64,000 nucleotides of DNA from Bacillota bacterium. Lineage in GTDB: Bacteria > Bacillota > Bacilli > Paenibacillales > NBRC-103111. Below, piece by piece: positions 7,234-16,236 of this stretch. Each line of letters starts with the position of its first letter. The stretch's first letter is position 1. A program made the position numbers and the translations under genes. Where the stretch lies: the NCBI GenBank assembly GCA_023388055.1, contig JAEWGW010000006.1, forward strand, positions 62,001 to 126,000. The letters run 5' to 3'. Below the pieces are notes generated by a model. It saw only the letters and a list, made by a program, of their open reading frames with translations. It was not told where the DNA came from and searched no databases.

Positions 7234-10200
7234 TTGATTATGAAACCAACGCTTGAAGCACAGTTAAAGAATAAAATTATGATTTTGGACGGCGCCATGG
7301 GCACGATGATTCAACAGGAGGATCTGACTGCTGCGGATTTTGGGGGAGAGGATCTGGAGGGGTGCAACGAATATTTGTGCGTTACCCGACCGGATGTGAT
7401 CTCGAAAATCCATGACGCTTATTTTGAGGCAGGAGCGGATATCATTGAAACCAACAGCTTCGGCTCCACCTCTGTGGTACTGGCTGAATACGGTTTGGAG
7501 GCCCGTGCAAGGGAGCTGAATCTGGAGGCGGCAAGGCTGGCTGTACAATCCGCCAAGAAATATACAACGCCGGAGCAGCCCCGGTATGTAGCGGGAGCCT
7601 TGGGCCCCACCACCAAAACCCTGTCGGTTACCGGAGGCGTTACCTTCGACCAGTTAACGGACAGCTACTACGAGCAAGCACTGGCCTTGATTGAAGGCGG
7701 CGTGGATGCCCTCCTGCTGGAAACCTCCCAGGACACATTGAATGTCAAAGCGGGAAGCATCGGCATCCGTCGGGCAATGGAGAGTTTGGGGGTCAGTCTG
7801 CCCATCATGATATCCGGCACCATTGAGCCCATGGGGACCACACTGGCCGGTCAGTCCATCGAGTCCTTTTATATTTCGCTGGAGCATCTGAAGCCGGTTT
7901 CCGTCGGTTTGAACTGTGCCACAGGCCCTGAATTCATGCGGGATCACATCCGTACCCTGTCACAGATCGCCTCCTGCTCCGTCAGCTGTTACCCCAATGC
8001 AGGACTTCCCGACGAAAATGGCCAATACCATGAAACTCCAGATACACTGGCCAAGAAGATGGCGGGTTTTGCCGAGCAGGGCTGGATCAATATCGCCGGC
8101 GGCTGCTGCGGCACAACCCCCGCGCATATCAAAGCGATGGCAGAGTTATTGTCCCGTTATGCTCCCCGTGCCCAAGCGGGCACCCATCCTTCTGCGGTGT
8201 CGGGTATCGACACGGTGTACATTGAATCCGAGAATCGGCCATACATGGTGGGAGAACGGACCAATGTGCTGGGGTCCCCCAAGTTTAAGCGGCTGATTGC
8301 CGAGGGCAAGTTTGAGGAAGCGGCGGAAATTGCCCGGGCCCAGGTGAAGGGCGGAGCCCATGTGGTGGATGTCAGCCTCCAGGACGCCGAGCGGGACGAA
8401 GTGGCGGATGTGGAGCTTTTTATGCAGGAGCTGGTCAAGAAGGTGAAGGCACCTGTAGTCATTGATACCACCAATGCCGCGGCGGTTGAGGCGGCCCTTA
8501 AATATACCCAAGGCAAAGCCATCATCAACTCCGTCAATCTGGAGGAAGGGGAGGAGCGGATTGAGAATATCGTTCCTCTGGTCCACCAATACGGGGCTGC
8601 GCTTGTGTTTATGTGCATTGATGAGGATGGGCAGGCTGTTTCCAGCGACAAGCGGTTCCAGGTGGCCAAACGCGGATATGAGCTGTTAACGCAAAAATAC
8701 GGCATCGCCGCGGAGGATATTATTTTCGATCCCATGGTGTTCCCTGTGGGAACCGGCGACGCCCAATATCTGGGTTCTGCCAGTGAAACCGTTGAGACGG
8801 TCCGCAAAATCAAAGCAGCGTTCCCGGAGACCAAAACCATCATGGGGGTCAGCAATGTCTCCTTCGCCCTTCCTCCTGCGGGCCGTGAGGTGTTGAACTC
8901 TGTTTATCTGTATCACTGCACCAAAGCAGGGTTGGATTTCGCCATTGTAAATACCCAGCGGCTGCAGCGTTATCCGTCCATCCCCGAGGAGGAACGGAAG
9001 CTGACGGAGGACTTGATCTTCAATACCAACGATGAGACGTTGGCAGCCTTCGTGGCTTATTTCCGCGAGAAAAAAGTGGAGAAAACCGTCAAATCCTCCA
9101 ATATGACGTTGGAGGAGCGTCTGGCTTCTTACGTGGTGGAAGGCACCAAGGAAGGGCTGCTGCCCGATTTAGAAATTGCTATGGGCACCTACAGCCCCCT
9201 CGAAATTATTAACGGCCCCTTGATGGCGGGGATGGAGGAAGTAGGCAGGCTGTTCAATAACAATGAGCTGATCGTTGCCGAGGTGCTGCAGAGTGCGGAG
9301 GTGATGAAGGCTTCTGTTACGTATCTGGAGCCTTTTATGGAAAAGAACGAATCCGCCGTCAAGGGCAAGATTATTCTGGCCACCGTCAAGGGTGACGTGC
9401 ATGACATTGGCAAGAATCTGGTGGAAATTATCCTCTCCAACAACGGCTACCAGATTGTCAATCTGGGCATCAAGGTGCCGCCAGAGCAGCTGATTGAAGC
9501 GTACCGGAAGGAAAAGCCCGATGTGATCGGACTCTCCGGTTTGCTGGTGAAATCCGCTCAGCAGATGGTGACCACCGCCCAAGATTTGCGTAACGCGGGA
9601 ATCGATGTGCCGATTATGGTAGGCGGCGCCGCTCTGACCCGGAAGTTCACCAAAAACCGGATTGCCCCGGAATATGACGGAATGGTATTATACGCCAAGG
9701 ATGCCATGGACGGACTGGACCTTGCCAACAAGCTCAGTGACTCGGCCGAACGTGCCCTTCTGGCAGAGGAGCTGCGTAAAGCGAAGGAAGCCCAATTGGC
9801 GGAGGCGGGAAAAACTGAGCAGGTACTGCCTCAGGCTGTACGTGTGCGGAACACCACTATTAACCGGGAGCTTCCCGTTTATCTCCCTCCCGATCTGGAG
9901 CGGCATGTGCTGCGGGATTACCCCATCTCCCATTTATTGCCGTATATCAACTTCGAAATGCTGCTGGGCCGGCATTTGGGTATCCGTGGCTCTGTGGAGG
10001 AAGCTCTTAAGAACGGAGAGCCCAAGGCGCTGGAGATTAAAGCTGTCGTAGACGGCATCCTGCAGGAGGCGGTCAAGAACGGCATTATCCGGGCCCAGGG
10101 GATGTACCGGTTTTTCCCCGCGCAGTCGGATGGTGAAACCGTTCTGGTATACGATCCTGCGGATACGGGGAAAATATTGGAATCCTTCCAATTTCCCAGA

Positions 10201-10686
10201 CAGGAAGTGGAGCCTTACCTGTGTCTGGCCGATTACCTCAAGCCGGTGGAAAGCGGTGTGATGGATACGGTAGGTTTCCTGACGGTCACCACCGGACGGG
10301 GAGTCCGGGAGCTGGCGGAGGAGTGGAAGGGAAGCGGCGACTATCTGCGCTCCCACGCCCTGCAGGCCACAGCACTGGAGCTTGCGGAGGCCTTCGCCGA
10401 GCGTATTCACCAAATGATGCGGGATGTGTGGGGGTACCCTGATCCGGCGGATATGACCATGAAGCAGCGCTTCGGCGCCCGCTATCAGGGCATCCGGGTA
10501 TCCTTTGGTTACCCCGCCTGCCCCAATTTAGAGGACCAGGAGCAGCTGTTCCGGCTGATGAAGCCGGAGGACATCGGTGTGGAGCTTACGGAGGGCTGTA
10601 TGATGGACCCCGAGGCGTCCGTAACGGCCATGGTATTCTCCCATCCCCAGGCGCAATATTTCAACGTAGAAAAAGTGCAGCGTTAG
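7234..10686 (+). CDS. metH: Cobalamin-dependent methionine synthase MetH
   Basis: At 1150 residues it is a full-length MetH. It moves a methyl group from 5-methyltetrahydrofolate to homocysteine through B12. Order: homocysteine domain (1-300) with zinc Cys in GLNCATGP and GGCCGTTP; pterin-binding domain (about 325-600); B12 cap and Rossmann module with the lower-ligand motif DVHDIGKN (His near 723) and SGLLVKS; and the C-terminal AdoMet reactivation domain with RFGARYQGIR and FGYPACPNLED. Start: TTG 7234 (7 bases after AAAGGG) or ATG 7240. No cobalamin or SAM riboswitch is recognisable in the 117-base upstream gap. It is followed after 38 bases by rnz. Confidence 0.97.
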   Translation: MIMKPTLEAQLKNKIMILDGAMGTMIQQEDLTAADFGGEDLEGCNEYLCVTRPDVISKIHDAYFEAGADIIETNSFGSTSVVLAEYGLEARARELNLEAARLAVQSAKKYTTPEQPRYVAGALGPTTKTLSVTGGVTFDQLTDSYYEQALALIEGGVDALLLETSQDTLNVKAGSIGIRRAMESLGVSLPIMISGTIEPMGTTLAGQSIESFYISLEHLKPVSVGLNCATGPEFMRDHIRTLSQIASCSVSCYPNAGLPDENGQYHETPDTLAKKMAGFAEQGWINIAGGCCGTTPAHIKAMAELLSRYAPRAQAGTHPSAVSGIDTVYIESENRPYMVGERTNVLGSPKFKRLIAEGKFEEAAEIARAQVKGGAHVVDVSLQDAERDEVADVELFMQELVKKVKAPVVIDTTNAAAVEAALKYTQGKAIINSVNLEEGEERIENIVPLVHQYGAALVFMCIDEDGQAVSSDKRFQVAKRGYELLTQKYGIAAEDIIFDPMVFPVGTGDAQYLGSASETVETVRKIKAAFPETKTIMGVSNVSFALPPAGREVLNSVYLYHCTKAGLDFAIVNTQRLQRYPSIPEEERKLTEDLIFNTNDETLAAFVAYFREKKVEKTVKSSNMTLEERLASYVVEGTKEGLLPDLEIAMGTYSPLEIINGPLMAGMEEVGRLFNNNELIVAEVLQSAEVMKASVTYLEPFMEKNESAVKGKIILATVKGDVHDIGKNLVEIILSNNGYQIVNLGIKVPPEQLIEAYRKEKPDVIGLSGLLVKSAQQMVTTAQDLRNAGIDVPIMVGGAALTRKFTKNRIAPEYDGMVLYAKDAMDGLDLANKLSDSAERALLAEELRKAKEAQLAEAGKTEQVLPQAVRVRNTTINRELPVYLPPDLERHVLRDYPISHLLPYINFEMLLGRHLGIRGSVEEALKNGEPKALEIKAVVDGILQEAVKNGIIRAQGMYRFFPAQSDGETVLVYDPADTGKILESFQFPRQEVEPYLCLADYLKPVESGVMDTVGFLTVTTGRGVRELAEEWKGSGDYLRSHALQATALELAEAFAERIHQMMRDVWGYPDPADMTMKQRFGARYQGIRVSFGYPACPNLEDQEQLFRLMKPEDIGVELTEGCMMDPEASVTAMVFSHPQAQYFNVEKVQR

Positions 10687-10724
10687 ACTGCTTTCAAAAA
10701 GGAAACGAGAACGGAGCTGTGGGT

Positions 10725-11663
10725 ATGGAATTGGTTTTTTTGGGCACCGGGGCAGGAATGCCGTCGCGGCGCCGCAATGTGACCTCCATCGCGCTGAACC
10801 TGCTGGATGAAACCGGCGGGTTCTGGCTGTTCGATTGCGGGGAGGGCACTCAGCAGCAAATTCTGCAATCCCCGATCCGGCTGGGGCGGACGGACAGAAT
10901 CTTCATCACCCATCTCCACGGCGACCATCTGTACGGGCTGCCGGGCATCCTGACCAGCCGTTCGTATCAGGGAGGGGAAGGGACGCTCACCCTGTACGGG
11001 CCTGTTGGGCTCAGGCAATTTACGGAAACCGTCCTGACCCTAAGCCAAGCCAAGCTGTCCTATGAGCTGGATGTGGTGGAGATTGTGGAAGAAGGAATGA
11101 TCGCCGAGGACGAAATGTTCCGGGTGGAGGCCAGACGCTTGAACCACCGGATTGAAAGCTTCGGTTACCGGATTGTGGAAAAGGATAAGGAAGGCAAGCT
11201 GGATGCCGCCAAGCTGAAGGAGCTGGGTGTCCCCTTCGGCCCGCTGTACGGAGCCTTGAAGCAGGGCAAGTCCATCACACTGGAGGATGGCCGTGTCATA
11301 AGCAGCGCAGACGTGGTGGGTCCTGCCGTACCAGGCCGGATTGTGACGGTTCTGGGGGATACGCTCAAAACGGATTCAGCCGTCGAATTAGCGAGAAATG
11401 CCGATGTGCTGGTCCATGAAGCCACCTTCGACCGGTCCAAGGCGGACATGGCCTCACGGTTTCATCACTCCACAACGGAGGATGCAGCCCAAACCGCACT
11501 TCAAGCCGGCGCGCAGGTGCTGATCATGACACATATCAGCTCCCGCTATGGGGAAGAGGAAGCGGAAATGCTGCAGCAGGAAGCTCGGGAAATCTTCGCG
11601 AATGCGTATGTAGCCGAGGATTTCTGGTCCTACCGGATCCCTTACCGGATCTCGATGGAGTAG
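10725..11663 (+). CDS. rnz: Ribonuclease Z (tRNA 3'-processing endonuclease)
   Basis: A 312-residue beta-lactamase-fold nuclease that trims tRNA 3' trailers. It begins MELVFLGTGAGMPSRRRNVTS, almost as B. subtilis Rnz does; the zinc site is HLHGDH (about 63-68), with later ligands in RLNHRIESFGYR, VLGDTLKTD and MTHISSRY. The substrate-binding exosite GPLYGALKQGK is present. Start ATG 10725 follows ACGGAGC; GTG 10719 is less likely. Length fits the short-form enzyme (about 307). Probably cotranscribed with metH. Confidence 0.96.
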   Translation: MELVFLGTGAGMPSRRRNVTSIALNLLDETGGFWLFDCGEGTQQQILQSPIRLGRTDRIFITHLHGDHLYGLPGILTSRSYQGGEGTLTLYGPVGLRQFTETVLTLSQAKLSYELDVVEIVEEGMIAEDEMFRVEARRLNHRIESFGYRIVEKDKEGKLDAAKLKELGVPFGPLYGALKQGKSITLEDGRVISSADVVGPAVPGRIVTVLGDTLKTDSAVELARNADVLVHEATFDRSKADMASRFHHSTTEDAAQTALQAGAQVLIMTHISSRYGEEEAEMLQQEAREIFANAYVAEDFWSYRIPYRISME

Positions 11664-11827
11664 GGGAATTCGCACCAAAACGGCCTCTGGGCGGAAGCGG
11701 CAGGAGTTTTTCTCAGTATTTTCATGAAAATAGGCTTATTGCTCATTGACGAAGCCCTTGTGAAAAGTTATAAATAAATATGTGAAAACATATAATGGCC
11801 TATTCTGGAGCAGGAGTTAACATACAC

Positions 11828-13114
11828 ATGAAATGGTTACAAGTAGAATCCTCCGGCCCGTTGTCCGGTTCCGTACATATTCAGGGATCCAAGAACAGCT
11901 CCTTGGCCTTGCTGGCAGCCGCCTGCATGTCCGGCGAACCTGTTGTGCTGCAAGGAATCCCTTACCTTTTGGATATGCAAGTGATCAAGAGCATAACAGC
12001 CTCCATCGGCATCCGTATGGAAAGCCGGGAGGACGGCGATATTTTTATAGATGCAAGCGGTCTGCGTCACTCTGATCTCGACCGGAAGGGAACCTCGGCT
12101 TACCGGGCTTCCTATTATTTTGTCGGTGCATTGCTGGCGAGAACGGGGAAGGTCACCATCGGGTATCCCGGAGGCGATAATTTTGTATCCCGCCCTATAG
12201 ACCAGCATCTCAAAGCCTTGAAGGCGCTTGGCGCCACTATTGAATTGAATGAGGATCATTATGTTGTCCGGGCTACCCGACTGAAGGGAGCCTCCATTTT
12301 CTTCGATACCATCACGTCCGGCGCCACCATCAATGCGATGCTGGCTGCTGTGCTGGCCGAAGGCAGAACGGAGCTTCATAATGCGGCGCGGGACCCGGAG
12401 GTCGTGGATACCGCCAATATGCTGAACCGGATGGGTGCCAGAGTTGTAGGAGCAGGGACGGATTGCATCCGTATTGAGGGCGTTCGAGAGCTCTCCGGCT
12501 GCACCTATTCCGTCATCCCGGACCGGTTGATCGCCGGAGCATTCTTGATGGCTGCAGGGATTAATGGAGGCTCCGTTACTGTCGAGGATATTATTCCCGA
12601 GCATCTGGGCTCATGCCTGGCCAAGCTGAAGGAAATCGGCCTCGAGCTGGAGGTGCGGGATTCCAGTATTACCGCGTATGGGGGAGGACTCTTGAAGGCC
12701 ACCCGCATGCGTACCGGCATGTATCCCTTGTTTGCCACCGATCTGCAGCAGCCGTTAACCGCCTTGCTCTTATTTGCCCAAGGAAGAAGCATCGTATCGG
12801 ACAAAATTTATCCCGAACGCTTCAGCCATGTGCCTCAGCTGCGCAGAATGGGCGCCCAGATTGAGGTGCGCTCCGGCAGCGCCTTTATTAAGGGCGGGCA
12901 GCCCTTAACAGGCAGTCATGTCCATGCCACGGATGTCCGTGCCGGCACATGTCTGATTCTGGCCGGGCTGGGAGCCGAAGGGAAGACCTTCATCTCCGGC
13001 GTTGAGCATATTGAACGGGGCTATGCGGATGTGATTAGCATGTTCCGCACCCTGGGAGCTAAGGTGGAGCTGCTGAGCAATGCTGCCGCCGAAGCTGTTG
13101 TAAGCAGAGCGTAA
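11828..13114 (+). CDS. MurA-family enolpyruvyl transferase with Asp in place of catalytic Cys
   Basis: A 428-residue EPSP-synthase-fold enzyme homologous to UDP-GlcNAc enolpyruvyl transferase, the first committed step of peptidoglycan synthesis. Lys22-Asn23 (QGSKNSS), Arg in RPIDQHLK, TDLQQP, RFSHVPQLRRMG and IERGYADV are kept. The active-site loop reads PGGDNFVSRPID where Bacillus MurAA has PGGCAIGSRPID, so the fosfomycin-reactive Cys is Asp117. GATINAML and PDRLIAGAF also depart from the usual GATEN and PDRIEAGT. Start ATG 11828 after AGGAG; ATG 11795 lacks a ribosome site. It stands alone before a terminator. It may be an extra paralogue with altered function, or a fosfomycin-insensitive MurA. 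Confidence 0.88.
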   Translation: MKWLQVESSGPLSGSVHIQGSKNSSLALLAAACMSGEPVVLQGIPYLLDMQVIKSITASIGIRMESREDGDIFIDASGLRHSDLDRKGTSAYRASYYFVGALLARTGKVTIGYPGGDNFVSRPIDQHLKALKALGATIELNEDHYVVRATRLKGASIFFDTITSGATINAMLAAVLAEGRTELHNAARDPEVVDTANMLNRMGARVVGAGTDCIRIEGVRELSGCTYSVIPDRLIAGAFLMAAGINGGSVTVEDIIPEHLGSCLAKLKEIGLELEVRDSSITAYGGGLLKATRMRTGMYPLFATDLQQPLTALLLFAQGRSIVSDKIYPERFSHVPQLRRMGAQIEVRSGSAFIKGGQPLTGSHVHATDVRAGTCLILAGLGAEGKTFISGVEHIERGYADVISMFRTLGAKVELLSNAAAEAVVSRA

Positions 13115-13131
13115 GACTTCGCGTGAATTTG

Positions 13132-13163
13132 CGGGCCTTCCCGGCAATCCGGGAGGGCTTTTT
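13132..13163 (+). terminator. Intrinsic terminator after the MurA homologue
   Basis: GCCTTCCCGG pairs with CCGGGAGGGC around CAAT and is followed by five T. The rest of the 13115-13428 gap holds a promoter-like pair and no gene. Confidence 0.9.
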
Positions 13164-13341
13164 GTGCGTCATTCAATAGCGTTGTGTGCGTTGGAAAAAT
13201 ATGTGTGGCGGTAAACCGCAGGTTTTTACCTCCCGCGGCAGGCTGACCGGTTAATCTTGAAGCATCTTGTCAACCGAAAGCGATTTTTGAAAAAATGTCG
13301 GAACCTGCACATCTAAATTCCAAATCCTGTGAGAAATGATA

Positions 13342-13371
13342 TTGACGCAAAAGACAGCGGGATGGTTAAAT
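13342..13371 (+). promoter_or_regulatory. Candidate promoter of the type IV pilus operon
   Basis: TTGACG, 18 bases, TTAAAT, 58 bases before the pilB start. Moderate match only. Confidence 0.45.
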
Positions 13372-13428
13372 AGACATAGATCATTTCTCCTTATTTTTTA
13401 GGACAATTTGACTAAATGGAGGGATCGG

Positions 13429-15093
13429 GTGGCGCTGCGCAAAAGAATCGGCGACTTGCTCCTGGAATCGGGATTGATTACGGACGAGCAGCTGCTCAAT
13501 GCTTTGAAGGAGCAAAAAGAGCTGAAGATGCGTCTGGGTGATGTGCTCATTTCCCGGAATTATATTACAGAGCAGCAGCTGATCGAAGTTCTGGAAGTCC
13601 AGTTGGGAATCCCTCATGTCCAGCTTTACAAACAAAAGATCGAAACCAAGATTATTAATATTATTCCCCAGCGGATTGCCGAGCAGCATCAGGTGCTGCC
13701 CTTACGGACCGAAGGCAACAAGCTGATTGTAGCCATGGCCGACCCGCTGGACTATTACGCTATAGACGAGCTGCGGATGACCACCGGCTTCCGGATTGAG
13801 CCTGTGATTGCATCCAAGGACGAGCTGTTCCGGGCTATCCGAAGATATTACGGGCTGCAGGAAACCGTTGACCAGATCATGCAGAATCTTGACCAATGGG
13901 AAGGCGAAGACAAGATCCAGCAGAATATGGACGCTGATTCCCCGGTAGTCAAGACGGTGAACCAGCTGATTTACCAAGCCGTTCAGACTGGCGCGTCGGA
14001 TATCCATATCGACCCTCAGGAGGACGGACTGCGTATCCGGTACAGAGTGGACGGTATGATGAGAACGGAACGGATCTTGCCTCCCCACATGCAAAATGTG
14101 ATTGTAGCGCGCATCAAGGTGATGTCCAGCCTGAATGTGGCGGAGCGCCGCCTGCCCCAGGACGGGCGAGTGGAGATGGAGGTGGATTTCCGCAAGGTAG
14201 ATATCCGGGTTTCCACGCTGCCCACCATTCACGGAGAGAAGATCGTGCTGCGGATTCTCGATCTGAGCAATGCTCTGACGGATCTGGACAGGCTGGGCTT
14301 TACCCAAGCCAATATGTCCCGGCTGCTGAAGGGAATTGGCAAGCCATACGGCATTATCTTCATTTCCGGTCCCACAGGCAGCGGCAAAACCACCACCTTA
14401 TATTCCACCCTGTCCCGCCTCAGCAGTGACGAGGTGAATATTATTACCATCGAAGACCCCGTGGAGTATCAATTAAACGGGATTAATCAGGTGGCGGTGA
14501 ACCCTGTGTCGGGGCTGACCTTTGCCAGAGGGCTGCGCTCCATCTTGCGTCAGGACCCCAACATCGTTATGGTCGGAGAAATCCGGGACTCGGAAACAGC
14601 GGAAATTGCCGTCCGGGGAGCCATGACCGGCCACCTGGTATTGAGCACCCTGCACAGCAACAGTGCAGTAAACTCCATTACCCGTCTGATCGACATGGGT
14701 ATTGAACCATTTCTTTTATCCTCCTCCTTAAATACCGTAGTGGCCCAAAGGCTTGTCCGGCGGGTATGTCCGGCATGTGCGGTGGAGGTTGAACCCACCC
14801 AGGAGGAACGGGCCGTTCTCGAAGAATACCGGATTCCCCATGCCACCCTCAAAAGAGGGCAGGGCTGCGGAGAATGCGGACGAAGCGGATACCGGGGCAG
14901 ACTGGCCATCCATGAGGTACTGCCGGTGAATGACGAGCTTCGCACCTTAATTCTGCGGAAGGGTTCGGATACGGAGTACGCTGCTTTGGCGGCGAAGGCG
15001 GGCATGATCCCGATGATTGAGGACGGCTTGCAGAAGGCGGCCTCCGGTTTAACCACAATCGCGGAGGTTTACCGGGTAGCTGGACTACATTAA
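13429..15093 (+). CDS. pilB: PilB/GspE-type pilus extension ATPase
   Basis: A 554-residue assembly ATPase. The N-terminal MshEN-like domain (RIGDLLLESGLITDEQL, LGDVLISRNYIT) is followed by the N2 domain (ASDIHIDPQEDG) and the motor: Walker A GPTGSGKTTT (about 314-323), Asp box IITIEDPVEY, Walker B MVGEIRDSETA, and His box TGHLVLSTLHSN. A tetracysteine zinc site (CPAC ... CGEC) lies near 457-495, as in PilB and GspE. GTG 13429 was chosen because GGAGGG lies 6 bases ahead; TTG 13408 has none. It powers pilin polymerisation. First gene of the pil locus. Confidence 0.95.
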   Translation: MALRKRIGDLLLESGLITDEQLLNALKEQKELKMRLGDVLISRNYITEQQLIEVLEVQLGIPHVQLYKQKIETKIINIIPQRIAEQHQVLPLRTEGNKLIVAMADPLDYYAIDELRMTTGFRIEPVIASKDELFRAIRRYYGLQETVDQIMQNLDQWEGEDKIQQNMDADSPVVKTVNQLIYQAVQTGASDIHIDPQEDGLRIRYRVDGMMRTERILPPHMQNVIVARIKVMSSLNVAERRLPQDGRVEMEVDFRKVDIRVSTLPTIHGEKIVLRILDLSNALTDLDRLGFTQANMSRLLKGIGKPYGIIFISGPTGSGKTTTLYSTLSRLSSDEVNIITIEDPVEYQLNGINQVAVNPVSGLTFARGLRSILRQDPNIVMVGEIRDSETAEIAVRGAMTGHLVLSTLHSNSAVNSITRLIDMGIEPFLLSSSLNTVVAQRLVRRVCPACAVEVEPTQEERAVLEEYRIPHATLKRGQGCGECGRSGYRGRLAIHEVLPVNDELRTLILRKGSDTEYAALAAKAGMIPMIEDGLQKAASGLTTIAEVYRVAGLH

Positions 15094-15181
15094 CCGACAT
15101 TTTCACAAAAATTAAAACGGTCTTGACTATCTCTTAACAATGTGTGAATCCGGCTTCGGTATAATAGTTTCGGAGGGCTTA

Positions 15182-16228
15182 ATGGTGGCAATTGTCGATT
15201 ATATGAAGCTGGCACACCAGCGCAACGCGTCAGACATACATATTACAGTAAATGCGCCTGTTGCCTTCCGGATTCACGGTGAGCTGCAGTCTGCAGATGA
15301 CCGGGTTCTCAGGCCCGAGGATACCCTGGCTATGGCCCGTGAGCTATTAACAGGGGAGCAGTACGAGGAGTTTTTGGGGCAGGGGGATCTGGATTTATCC
15401 TACGAGATTCCCGGTGTATCCCGGTTCAGAATCAATCTTTACCGTCAAAAAGGGTATGCAGGGCTGACCATCCGCCTGATTCCTACCCGGATTCCTTCCG
15501 TGGAGGAGCTGGGGCTCCCCGGTATTGCAGTAGAACTGGCCCGCAAGCCCCAAGGCCTGGTGTTAGTTACAGGACCAACAGGCAGCGGTAAATCCACTAC
15601 CCTGGCCGCTCTGATTGATGATATCAATGCTTACAGACAGGAGCATATCATCACCTTGGAGGACCCTATCGAATTTCTCCATCCCCATAAAAAAAGCATT
15701 GTGAACCAGCGTGAGGTGGGGAGTGATACGGAGTCCTTCGCCAGAGGGTTGCGCGCTGCTCTGCGTCAGGATCCGGATGTGATTCTGGTGGGGGAAATGC
15801 GGGATCTGGAAACCATCAGCACCGCCATTACCGCTGCGGAAACCGGGCATCTGGTCTTCGGAACGCTGCATACGGCGGATGCTCCGCAAACGATTGACCG
15901 GATCATTGACGTATTCCCCACAGGCTCCCAGCAGCAGATCCGTATCCAGCTTGCATCGGTGTTATTGGGCATCCTTGCCCAGCGCTTGCTGCCTACAGCA
16001 GACGGCAGAGGACGGGTAGCGGCCATGGAGGTTCTGGTGAATACCCCGGCGGTGGCCAACCTGATCCGGTCGGAGAAGGTGCACCAGGTGCGGTCCATGA
16101 TGCAAACCGGCAAAGCCCAAGGCATGCAGACCATGGACAATGCCCTGCGTGAGCTGATTCAGAGGCGCATCATTACAACGGAAGCGGCCAAGGAAGCGCT
16201 GTTTGGCTTCAGTGAGCTGAATTTGTAG
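15182..16228 (+). CDS. pilT: PilT-type pilus retraction ATPase
   Basis: A 348-residue hexameric ATPase that depolymerises the pilus (twitching motility, DNA uptake). ASDIHITVNAPVAFRIHG, Walker A GPTGSGKST (131-139), TLEDPIEFLH, Walker B LVGEMRDLET, and HLVFGTLHTA are clear, and the PilT-specific AIRNLIRE-like motif appears as PAVANLIRSEKVHQV. It has no zinc finger, unlike PilB. Start ATG 15182 sits after CGGAGGGC; a GTG or ATG further up has no ribosome site. A TATAAT at 15160-15165 could give it a local promoter, but no -35 at a good distance is visible. Confidence 0.95.
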   Translation: MVAIVDYMKLAHQRNASDIHITVNAPVAFRIHGELQSADDRVLRPEDTLAMARELLTGEQYEEFLGQGDLDLSYEIPGVSRFRINLYRQKGYAGLTIRLIPTRIPSVEELGLPGIAVELARKPQGLVLVTGPTGSGKSTTLAALIDDINAYRQEHIITLEDPIEFLHPHKKSIVNQREVGSDTESFARGLRAALRQDPDVILVGEMRDLETISTAITAAETGHLVFGTLHTADAPQTIDRIIDVFPTGSQQQIRIQLASVLLGILAQRLLPTADGRGRVAAMEVLVNTPAVANLIRSEKVHQVRSMMQTGKAQGMQTMDNALRELIQRRIITTEAAKEALFGFSELNL

Positions 16229-16236
16229 GTGAACAA

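Noticed and set aside
8157..8855. Minus-strand frame of 232 codons over metH
   Set aside because: Low-complexity Ser/Thr-rich translation, antisense to conserved MetH domains.
13165..13330. c-di-GMP riboswitch ahead of the pilus operon
   Set aside because: Looked for because pilus operons often have one; conserved GEMM core motifs were not found, only a short GGTAAA/TTTACC stem.
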